Source of the DNA: Scolanthus callimorphus
Lineage: Eukaryota > Cnidaria > Anthozoa > Actiniaria > Edwardsiidae
Assembly: GCA_033964015.1 (NCBI GenBank)
Contig: CM066923.1
Location: forward strand, 21,439,739 to 21,503,738
Direction of reading: 5' to 3'
Length of the DNA: 64,000 nt
Positions within the stretch are counted from its first letter, which is position 1; each line of letters starts with the position of its first letter. This document shows, one piece after another, positions 35,601-47,600 of this stretch. The translations under genes were made by a program, and so were the position numbers. Below the pieces are notes generated by a model. It worked only from the letters and a program-made list of their open reading frames with translations. It ran no database searches and was not told the origin of the DNA.

Positions 35601-38600
35601 AGTTGTGTTTTTGCTTGCGTTTTTAACGCAATTTTAACTCCTATCGCTGGATGCAGCAATCTTCTGGTGATGATCACAATTTGGAAAACTCAATCACTCC
35701 ATTCGCCTTCGAACTTTCTTATCTTGGCTCTCGCCGCGGGTGATTTTTGTACCGCTCTGTTGGCTCTACCTCTCGACCTAACCTACCGGGCTCTTCTAAT
35801 AAAGCGTCACACTGCAACTGATGTACAAGTTCTGGAATTCTACCTTCGAGTGACTTGTGGAGTAGCGTGCGCGGGTCAAGTTGTCGGGGTTCTCTGTGTC
35901 GCTTACTTTGTAATGTGTATCACTGCGTTGTGCATTGAAAGATGCCTAGCCATTACATTGCATCTTAGATATCACATCATAGTGACTGGACGAAGAATAA
36001 AACAGACCGTGGGGCTAATATCAAGTATTGCCACCATAATAACAATATGGCGATGCGTTTTTTGGCAGAATGTGTCACTCTGGAATGCGTTGCAGTACGC
36101 AACGATTTTACTTGCTGCGGCTATTCTTGTAGCTATTGTTGTCTGTAATGTAAAAATAGGGCTAGTCCTTAGAAAGCAAACAAAGCAAATAGTTATGCAG
36201 ATACAGGCTCAAATACATGCTGTTTCTCAACCAAAGTCAGATGATTTACCGCAGAAACGAGAACACGGCGAAGCTCAGGCCGTATCTGAAGTGCAAGGCA
36301 AAGATTCCCAAAGAGAAGGACATCAACCGTTTCAAGTTCAAAATAATGATTCCCAAAGACAAGAACAGGAGAAAGCGATCAGAATTAGAAAATTTCGAAA
36401 CTCCGTTTTTGTTATGGTGCTAGTTCCGGGACTGTTTTTACTGACAAGTTTTCCATTCGGAATTGTTTTTATCCTGCAAGGATTACAAAAACTTTCGCCC
36501 TTGGAAGCAGAGACCGCCTTCTCGTACACTTCGCCAATTTTATTCGCTAACACCGCCATGAATCCATTGCTGTACTTTTACAGATTTCACATCCTCAGGC
36601 GTGAAGCTGCCACTATTGTAAGAAGATGGCTACGGTTACATAAGAGAGAACAAATACCGCCTTTTCAACGAGGTAATCAGCTCACTGGCAGGAGGCGAAT
36701 AACAGTACATACAACTTAAAAGTGGTTAATTTGTGTCACGAGATTTGGGGTTACTTAGCTAGCTTAAAATGCAGTTCGCAATCAATGAGCAAAACAATTA
36801 AATAATCGTCTAGGTTTGTCTAAAAAAGAAAACCTTTCAGCTGCTAGTTCAGTACTATTTTTTCGTGTGTTATCGAGCCGATTGAATTGGATTGCGAATT
36901 GGCTTTTTTATTACCAAGCTGAACAGTTTTCAAACTAAGGAATTGTCAACCAAAACTATTAAATCTTGTGTAGAATGCCTATACAATGCAAATTTGAGTT
37001 CATATCTTCTTCTAAGACTAATTTGATGCATACTATAGGATTCTGAGTTGTTTATGTAGATCACTGGTGTATTTTATAATATGTTGTTGAAACAATCAAT
37101 CATGGCAGAGCCCTTTAACCGAAACCTATTCTTGCTACAATCAAACAATTAGCAACTAGTCCAGACTTTGGGAGTATAAGATTGATGATCTAACGCAGTA
37201 GTCATTCAGAAATTACCAACCTGAGTGAAATCCAGGACCCTCCCATTCTCGAAAAAAATGTCCCTTAGAAAGCCTGATACACAGGCTAAGAATTTTCAAT
37301 TATCATGATTTTTTTAAGCCATCCCTTCGCTCTCGATCAAACCTCACTTTGCGAGAGCAGACGTCTGAATTCTCCACGAGATTTTCAAATCCATTACGTA
37401 ATGACTGATCCAAATCTGTCAGTAGATTGGTTGCCTTTCTCAGTAAAGCCCGGTGCACACTAGCGACATAACGACATAAGGACCTTATGTTGCAACGAAA
37501 AAAGCACGGGAAAATAATTGAAACAATCAATATTTTCTATGGATCTTTGTTAGATTACTTCACCAAAGCAATCTTATGTTATTTTTTGTCGACTTCAACT
37601 TCTTGAAACCACTAAATTTTGTTCGCGTGACATTTTTCTTATGTCGTTATGTCGCAAGTGTGCACCAGGCTTAAGACGTGCAGGCGAAGGTTTCCATGAC
37701 AACGCACGCTCCCCAAGCAAAAAAGCGTGCGAAATCAACCAAAGCCAGACAACCAGGCGCCACAGCTTGTCGTGCGTTGTCTTGGAAACGTTGCTAAAAG
37801 GATAACGGTTTTGACTTGGCTGTGATTACGTAATGGATAATAAAATCCCGTGGTGAATGCAGACGTCTCCTTTCGCAAAGTGAGTTACGATCGAGAGCTG
37901 AAATTCAGGCTAGTTTGATTGCAGTTTTTTTCTGTTCGCCTGTTCAACCACCTGGTCCAATCAGGTCCTTGTCCTGTTTCGCCTCGTGCAGTTGACTGGG
38001 TTTTCGTCGCGACAGAAAGCCAATCTACTGCACTAGGTGAAACAGGGCAAGAATGAAATTGGCCGAGATGGTTTTGACTGGCGCAACAGAAAAAATTCAA
38101 ATCCCAAACGAAAAGTTATATTCTGAAGATGCCTGTGAAAAGTGTCGTGACGCGGCGTTACACGGTTGGGGTCGCGTCACGAAACCTGACCTGCTCTAGA
38201 TATGGAATGGAATCGCGTAGTCGCGGCACGGTCGAAGTCGCGGCGCGGCACAACTTTTCCATACGAAAACTAGTGCTCTACTATAGAATTTGGTCCCTCT
38301 CAGTCTTTGGATATGATTTTATACACGATTCTTGCCTCAATTTCAGCCGTCCCTTCGCTTTCGATCGTACCTCACTTTTGATCGTACACAGGTGTGCCCA
38401 ATGTTAGCATTCGGACCCTTTTCCATGCTCCATGTCATTTTGGCTTGTCCGACCTATGGTAACAGTAAAATAGGCAAGTAGAACAATGGTTTCGGGACCC
38501 TTGATGCCTTGAATTACCAAAACAACCTTTTGTTGATGTCTATTCCTTGAGCCTACTATATCAAGAATTTAGAGCCTAAGATTAACGAAGGCTCAAAGCT

Positions 38601-41600
38601 CTCAGGGACCTAGAAAGTCGGTTAACGCTAACCTGTGGATATAAGATTCTCATCTTATCAAATGTCCAGTATAGCCTGGGTTAACCCTGGGTTAGTGTTA
38701 ACTGACTTTCTAGGAACCGGGCCCTGGAGTGTTTTAGTTTTCGCCTTATTTAGTTTTCTAATTATGCCTGTATACAGAGCTTAACAACACTTGTAAACTC
38801 ATAGCATGACTATGACTTTGAATTAAAGCAGACACATTGCAATCCGTACATCTTGTCTCCAAAACTTTGATGATGATTTCAATCCTCGGATTAACACTCT
38901 GGCTTAAATATTAGAGTATGCGCAGTTCCTTCTCCCGATGGCTCCGTCAGTCAAATATGGCGCATGCTTTACTGCTGTCCACAGAGCTACCAGCGAGCAT
39001 TATCGTGCCCAGAGCTCCATGACTCGTCATGGAGGCTCTGGCTACATTCATTTGAGGACCTTCGCTGATTGGCTGATTTTGACCGTTGTGGCATGCGTAG
39101 AACGTTCTCTTTCTCACGGCTGTGTAAAATCTCTCATGCGTTAACGGCTGTCACCAGAGCCTCCCCCGCGAGGACTGGCATTAGCAGATTAGGGACGGAC
39201 CATTAGAAAAGTGATGGGGAGGGGGGGGACCAAAAAAATCCATCCACACCAAAAAATCGTGAAAAAAAATCCATCCAAGCCCCCTGGACGAAAAAAAAAT
39301 CCATCCACGTCTAAGGAACCAGACATAATAAGGAGGAGGATTTTGACTTCATTTCACTCATATGCTTAATAAAAATTTCGCCGCGCTACGCGCGCATAAC
39401 AACTGGCATCTGATATAGTCTTTGGGAATTCACGCAACGTAGACACCTCATGCCGTTTACAAGAACAAGTGTATCTTGACGCGGAAAAACAAACTCCCAA
39501 AAATGCCCTGCAATGATAGGCCTCACGGGCAGTCACTATGTTCGAAATAAGACCCCTTAGGTGTAAGCGTGATTTCGACGTTACAAGCATAGAAATTTGG
39601 CATTTGGGCCTTACTTCACACGGAATAAATCAATAATAAATTTGCATCGCGCAGTTGCGCGCATATAATAAAACCTACAGGCTTTGTTTACTACTACACA
39701 AAAAACGGAACATTTATCTACCCTTTTTTGTCTGAGGCTTGGTGAAATGCGTTGATCAAAATTTGGGCGCGCTTCGCGCGCAACGAAAGAAACGGGCAAT
39801 CTCCTCTAAAAATGACATTAAAAAAATAACCCTAAAAGTAACATTCACCCAAAACCTTTAAAAGCATTGCGAAGCAAACAAGTAAAAGCAAATAAATAGA
39901 AGTTTAATAGACTCTTCCATAATGTTGGAAAAAAATCCATCCAAGCTCCCTGAACGAAAAAAAAAAATCCATCACTGACTGAACCCCCCCCCCCCCATCA
40001 CTTTTCTAATGGTCCGTCCCTTAGGGCTGATCTGAGCAATTAGTTCGTGCGCACCTACAGGAGCCGAGATCTTCACTTCAGAGCCGCCTCCGCGAGATGA
40101 CGAGCCGGCGAGATTTGGGTACGAGAATCAGGGTTCTTACGCATCCTGGATTATCCTTGATTTTCATTTCCATCCTGGAGAGTCATTGAATTTTAAGGAA
40201 AATCCTGGAAAACTCCTGGGAAAATGGTTCAACTCAAATGTGGTTGAATCAGTCAATTTCATGAATCTGATTCTGGGCTGCAAATTATGACATTACTTAC
40301 ATTGTATTGAGAGCCACTGTTAAAAGTAAAGTAACTGTACTTATATAGCGCTTATCCTCAAAGCGCTTATCCTCAAAGCGCTTTATATTTTTGGATAACT
40401 CATCCTATAGAAACCAGTTTTTATAAACATTAGTGTGTGTTAGTATGGCGAGTTCTGTGACACGAAGGTTGGGCAACTTCCGACGGTCCTCGTGGTTCTT
40501 TAACGTCCCTCTGGTTCCGGTTAGTGTGGTGTATGTGAGAGACGGGACCTACGGTTTAACGTCCTTATCCGAGAAGACGCGAAGGTCTAACCATTTGCAG
40601 ATATTACAGCAAAGGCAGCACCTTCTCAATCATTTTGAAAAGACCCTGAGTGTTGGTCTGGCCGGGGTTTGAATCCCCAATCTCCCGCACATAAGCCTGG
40701 CGCTCTACCACTGCGCTGACCGCTAACTGTTCCAACATTCTTTGTTGTTTTTTCAGTGATCACTGGTCCCAGTAAAGTACTAGTGTCCTCCGCCCGCAGT
40801 AAAGTTCAAGTTGTTATCGAATCATCCAGGCACAAAATTCCCTTCACACACTTCTTATCTTTCCCTCTTTACTTTGACGAGTTGGCAAAGAAGGTGGAAG
40901 AGTTTAAGGAAGGCGTGTTGTCCCAGTGTTCTAAGGTAAGCAAACACGTCTCAATTTTGAAAAGAATTTTATAAACACTGAGACCCATCATGTATATTAT
41001 TAACGGGTTTCACGATGCTGCGCATACATCCGAAATGCAACATCTAAATTGCATTAAAACGAGACTATCAAGCATTAATGCCTCCCAACGGAACGCAGTG
41101 TAGTTGGGAAGCTTTTTCATTTTGGCTTGTAGCTATTTGTATTGTCAATTGACAGTACTTGCATTCCACGATTTCATATGCATGAATCTGATTGGCAGTT
41201 GCATCATAATAATTTATTCAGGATGCTTTAAAGACATTTTGGTGGTCGTTGCCAAAATCGACAGCAAGTGCTGTCAAACTTAGATATTTTTTAAACTATT
41301 ATCATTATTACTAAGTATATAATATGAAATCGATGTAATGGGAAACAATAAACCTTGCTGTTCAACCCTGGCAATAGACCTCCTCGGCTTGGGCGTAATG
41401 TTTTGCCCATTTCAGATCACGTGTCATTCCCATGAGTATTCTCTCTTTGTTTGGAATGATTCCATATTCATATATCCTTCGGTGCGTAGCAGAAAAAGAA
41501 AGAAAGAATACTCATGGAATGCCACGTGATCTGAAATGGGCAAAACAAACGGGCAAGCCGAGGAGGTCTATAGCAATATACTCCAATGAGTGGTATTGTA

Positions 41601-44600
41601 TTTTCTTTTTGCACGCATGAATATGCTTTGCTATAGCGTAAAATAGAAATGAACTTGAGGGCCACTTAGTGCTGACGTAATCCACAGGAAGCCCACCCAG
41701 AACGTGAGGGCCTAGGCTGGAAGTTTGACTTGAAGCTATAAAAAAAACGCCAAGATATTCGTCACTATTCTTAGCGCTAATCAGACAATGTTTCAAACAC
41801 TTATCCGTCAAAGTACTTGAGTGAACGGAAGATTTACACAAGCAGAATCATGAAGAGAGGGCCCACGGTAATTGGTGTTAAAGTGCATATCACCCCTGAA
41901 AAGAGCGAAATGGGACGAGTTCTACGCATTTCAAGCTTTAAATTGATGTATGATACGTGCGATTTGGATAAAACCCCAGCTCAGTACGTGCAGCCAAAAG
42001 TAGCCGATTTTGCTCTTTGGTCACCCTGTAGCTAACACTGGCCGATAATGGAATTACTGGGTCGAGCTTTCTTGTGACGTGTCCGGAGGTATTGTGTTCA
42101 GCTGTCACTCAAATGTAGATTCAAGAGAAGTGCACAACTATATATAATTTTCCACGGATGCATAAGGGAATCTCATTTTGATACGCTTGTCAACATATAT
42201 AGATGTAAATTGTTTCGTATTTTGTATGTTTGAAATGGTTTTTCGACACTATAACAGAACAATACCTCTCGCCACGTCATTCGACCCAGGCCCTTTTCAG
42301 CGCAGCCGTCTTCGTCGAAGGAAATAGGTATATGCTTCATCGCTGAATGTCACAATAACCGCCTTATTTGAATATGAATGGTCCTTTTGTTTGATTATGC
42401 CTCGTTCTATTAGAAGACGAATATATGGCATTCAGCGATGAAGTAGATACCAGGAAATAATTCAAAAATCTGTAAAATATTCATTTTTTAATGAAATTGA
42501 AAACAGTTTTCGGTAAGTTACTTCTAATAACTTGTCCCATTCCGCTCTTTTCAGGGATGATATGCACTTTAAACTGTTGTGGTGTCCCCGCCCATGTTCG
42601 TGTGACCCCATGTATGGGGATCCTCTACGTCAAATATCTTCTTGGCGAAGCTGAATAAATAAATAAATAATAAATGAATTAAGTTGTGTGCGATTGAGTC
42701 CGACCAAAGTTCTAAGTGTTTTTACGGTCGCCAGTGTCCATCACGACTGCTGTCTGTTGTCCAGCATTTTCAGCGTCATTTTAAGGTTACTGAGAACCCT
42801 CGCGCACCTCCTCGGAAAACAAATCATAGAACTCCTTAGTTTAACCAAAACATGTCAACCTATATATCGTTGGAAAGCTTATTGTGGCAAAAAGAAATCA
42901 TTTTATAACAAATATAATTTTTTAAAGGTTTTATTAAAAATGTGGGTCTGACACTTTCAAGAGCTACCCCTGCAGAACTGCTTGACCTTGACTCCCAAGT
43001 AACACATTGTTTTAATCCTTAAAGGTGTTTCTCAAAAACCGTGTCTGCGATTTTTTTTGCTTAGTTCAAAAGTTATGGAACTTTTAGATTTCCATGGTCA
43101 AATTAAATAGAATTTTCACGCTCTAAAAATTTTAAAAATTTCCAACGATCTATAGGTTGACATGTTTTGGTTAAACTAAGGACGAGTATGATTTTTTTCG
43201 AGGACGTGCGCGAGGGTTCTCAGTAACCTTAAGGCTGGCGCACAGTAAACGCTTCCTTTATCCATTTCCTAATGATATTCAAACCTAGGAGCACAGTAGA
43301 TGGTTCAAGAAGGCTTAGTTAAAGGAAGAAATTCATTGCTGTCGGCCATCGAAGGACTCGCGACTCAGCACATATTCCGTCTCTTACAACCTAATGATTC
43401 TGCAAATTACCCAATTTTATAAATAGGTACTTTACAGAAGGCTTGTTGTACTAGTAGCCGTCAGCAAGTGGTTCCGGCATATTAACTATGGTTCCGGCGC
43501 GTCTACAATAATTTTAATTCTGTTCCAAAGAATAGCCGTAATTCATCTGATTTGAATTTTAATGTTTCAGGACGGAGGGATTGATCCAAGTATTTTTCAG
43601 CGTCCCAGCAAGCTGCATCTAACGGTTGGCATGATGGTGTTGCTAGGAGACCAAGAGGTGGTATGTACAACTCATTAAGTAAGACTCCAGCCTCCAGATG
43701 GTAGAGCGCCGCTCTCACGAGAGGGAGGTCCTGGGTTTGAACAGCAGCCAGGGCTGGTTTACTCAAGAACGCAAGTGCACACGCAAGACGCAAACGCACA
43801 CGCAAGACGCACTTGCAAGACGCAAACGCACACGCAAGACGCAAGCGCACACGCAAGACGCAAACGCACACGCAAGACGCAAGTTCACACGCGCACACGC
43901 AAGACGCAAGCGCACACGCAAGACGCAAACGCAAGGCAAGTGTAAATCAAAGCGACGCAAGCGCAAGCCTAAATCAACGTTAAACAGCTTTACTTTAGAC
44001 GCAAGCGCAAGGGAACGCCACGTCTCGACTTTCTTGCGCTTGTGTCTGTACTTGCGTCTGCGCTTGCGTCTGCGCTTGCGTCTGCGCTTGCGTCGGTACT
44101 TGCGTCTGCGCTTGCGTATGTACTTGCGTCTGCGCTTGCGTCTGTGTTTGCGTCTGCGCTTGCGTCTGTACTTGCGTCTGCGCTTGCGTCTATGTTTGCG
44201 TCTGCGCTTGCGTCTGTACTTGCGTCTGCGCTTGCGTCAGCGTCTGCTCTTGCATCTGCGCTTGTGTTCTAGTGTAAACCGCATAAAGTGAAATTTATAA
44301 GCTTGATATCTTTGCGCTTGCGTCTACGCTTGCGTTCGTGTGTTAACCGGCCTTCGGGGTCTTTTCTAAATGATTGAAGATAAGGTGCTGCCTTAGCTTG
44401 CTTAAGGCCGGTTTACACTTGCGATTTTTGTTGCATTTGTGGCGGCGATTTTTCTCGCGCGAGTTGCAATTCCAACTCTCTTGTGTAAATGACAAGCAAA
44501 TCCGGTGCGATTTTTGTGCTCTCTTTTCTTCAAATCGCATGAAGTTGCAAATAGTTTCGAAGATCGCGCCGAGTTGCACCTAGTTTGCATAGTAATTTTG

Positions 44601-47600
44601 AGTTGACGCGTACGTGCGAGAAACATCGCCGCGACTCGCACGACAAAAATTGCAGTAAAAAATGCAAGTATAAACGGGCCTTTAAAAAGTGTTTCCGTGG
44701 GTTTTAGGATGAGAGAAAAGCCTAAAAGCACGAGAGATTTACGAGATTTACGATTTGGCCGCCTTCAAAACCTACGGGGAACGCTTGCTACGTGGGCTAG
44801 TGCTGACTTTGCTTCAAACATTGGCAAATGTTTAGACCGTCGCGTTTCTCTGTTCCGCCACTCAACCCGTCTCGGCGGCAATGAGGTCATTTTCTGCTTA
44901 ATGCAGTCACTGGTAGCCTGCGTAGCTGGCTGTTTTGTGTGTTTTCCGAGACGATTTCGTAAACGGTCGTTGCCTTTTGGACGGCACTTTTACGTTTAAT
45001 TTCGTTGTCTCAGTAAAGGTAATATTAGGGACCTTAAGCTGAGAGGACGGCAACGAGGACGAAAACGACAGGAACAATACACTTGATTACAAAACACAAT
45101 GCCCGCGCACGTGAAAATTTGTATTATCTTTCATTAGCATCTATAGAAAGAAGCTATATGAATGATAATGATAAATTGCCCCAAGGGATCAGAAATGGCA
45201 ACGACCTATCTGAAAAGGCATCGACCGTTCACACAGAAATGGCAACGACCGTTCTAAAATTTCCCATTTTCATTTTTGCGATTTTAATAAGAAAGCGCAA
45301 ACTCATAGTTAAAGAGTACTCTCAAGAGGTAATTTAACTTTTCTTTATTTTGTTTCCAGGAGAACGCTGGAAAATTCCTTTCTGGATGCTACCAAGATCT
45401 AGCCAAGTAATGCACTTATATGTTATTATTATACACCTGTGCCACTTTATCGATTCTTATTCGCTAAAAGTGAACAGCGAAACCTTTTTGGTGCTCTTTT
45501 TGTGACGTCATATTACAGACAATTAGGAGGCTCGATGGAGGCTTAATCGACATAGGCGCCATGTTGTTCCTTTCAGAAACCGAACCATTCTCGAACCCAG
45601 AGCTCCCCGGCTCGTCTCCTCGCGAGGGAGGCTCTGGTGACAGCCACTGACGCATGCGTGAGATTTGATACAGAGCCGTTGAGAGAAACAACTTTCTGCG
45701 CATGCCCCAACGTTCGAAATCAACCAATCAGAGAAGGACCTCGAATGGATGTCCCCAGAGCCTCCCCTGCGAGCAGACGAGCCGGGGAGCTCTGGGTACG
45801 AGAATGAAACCGAACTGAATCCAATTTTGCCAATATTCCCGTTGAATCTGTTGAATGCCGTTGGAACTGAGCTTTGTTCTGGCTTTCTAAACATTGACTA
45901 TGGCTATTTGAATTGAATACGAGGAATAAAATGCCATGAACCTCAGCCATGCAAAGCCTCATCTTCGACTTTGTTTAAGAGACGGAGATCACACCCAAAA
46001 TAAACACAAGTGTGATTTGTTTTAGGTTTGCATTTTGATTGGCTGGCGAAAGAAGGCAGCAATCCACGACTAGCGCATTCTCGAACCCAGAGCTCCCCGG
46101 CTCGTCGCCTCGCAGGGGAGGCTCTGGTGACATCCATTTGAGGGCCTTCGCTGATTGGCTGAATTGGCGCGCACGCGTACATGAAAGTAGCTTAATCTCG
46201 CTTTATATAAACGTCTCTGATGTCAAAATAATACTGGCATTCGTTTCCTAGTCGTCTTTTCAACCTATGCCTACGACTTGAACGCTCAAAAAGTAATTAT
46301 GAGTCATAAAACCACCATTTTCTTATACGCATGCGTCGGTGGCTGTCACCAGAGCCCTCCCCCCGAGGTGACGAGCCGGGGAGCTCTGGGTACGAGAATG
46401 AGACTAGCGTAGTAAATGCAACGGATCTGGGGTGCTTTCCATTTACCAAAAATTTTCGGTTTGAGTTTCCGGTAATTCCTGTGTGTTTCGACTGAGAATC
46501 GAGATAGGTCGGGGCGCTTTCCATTTACCACAAATTTTCGGTAATACCGGTTGGAAATCAAATGGCAAGCGTATCACTTTCCGGGGGAAAAACCGGGAAG
46601 ATGTCAAATGGAAAGCGTTTTTCCGATATTTTCGGACAAGCTTCTTGGAGAAGCTCAAAAGGTTGTCCTCAATTTCTGTAAATCTTTCCCGGGAATGACG
46701 CTTTCCATTTGATTTCCCACTGGTATTACCGAAACTTTGTGGTAAATGGAAAGTACCCCTGATTTACTTTCGACAGTATGAAGTACACCCGTTTCAATTC
46801 ACTTGCTCGTGAAACCATGTCTCATGAAACATGCTTCGTACTTCGCAATGATAATTCTTACCTGAAGACGCACCAGTTCATGCCAAATTATACCTCAAAG
46901 TCGTAAACACAATGCCTTTGAGTGTTTTTACTGTATTTCGGTTTGTCAAATTCAAATGAAAAGCGACGACTTCATTACATTGTTCGTGATACATAGAGGA
47001 TATTACACGGTGGCGCGAAGATATGAATTTTATTTTCGAGTGGCAAAATGCGCTCGTTCGTAAAATATTGCTTTTTGACACGAGAAAATAAAATTCATAT
47101 CATCAAGCCACCGTGTAATTTTCTTTTTATTATATAGACAAACCAGAAAAAAAATTCCAAATTGATTTCCAAGCACTTTCGTTTTGATCGATATCCTCAC
47201 TAGTGAGGATATGGGAAATATGTCACTCAGGACCCGGATGTAGCTTCGTATGAGATCTACGAGTGGCGTATTTCCCAGTAAAACACTCGTGTCTATATAA
47301 TAAATCGTTTTACGGAGCAACGATAATAGAAATGGGTGTATAACTAAAGTTCCGAAGAAGTTCGTTCGCTTCTCAAAAGAAAATGTTGATGTAAACCGAT
47401 GCGAATTCATCCCCCAATCATTTTGCCTCACCTTTCACATTGAAAGCCACTGACTGATTTTGCTTTCTTGTTTAGAGAGTGTTTAGGCGAGGAGCCCGTT
47501 TGGGTGGAGTTACGAGGGGTGGAGTACATGAATGATGACCCAGCACATGTAGACGTGCTGTATGTTAAAGTTATTGAGCTCGATGGATCGAAAAGGTTTG

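Noticed and set aside
43680..43755. Possible tRNA gene
   Set aside because: A- and B-box-like sequences are present, but no acceptor stem and no proper anticodon arm can be formed; a SINE fragment is likelier.
43698..44291. 197-codon open frame rich in arginine, threonine and leucine
   Set aside because: It is a translation of the CGCAAG/CTTGCG minisatellite; the complementary strand is equally open.
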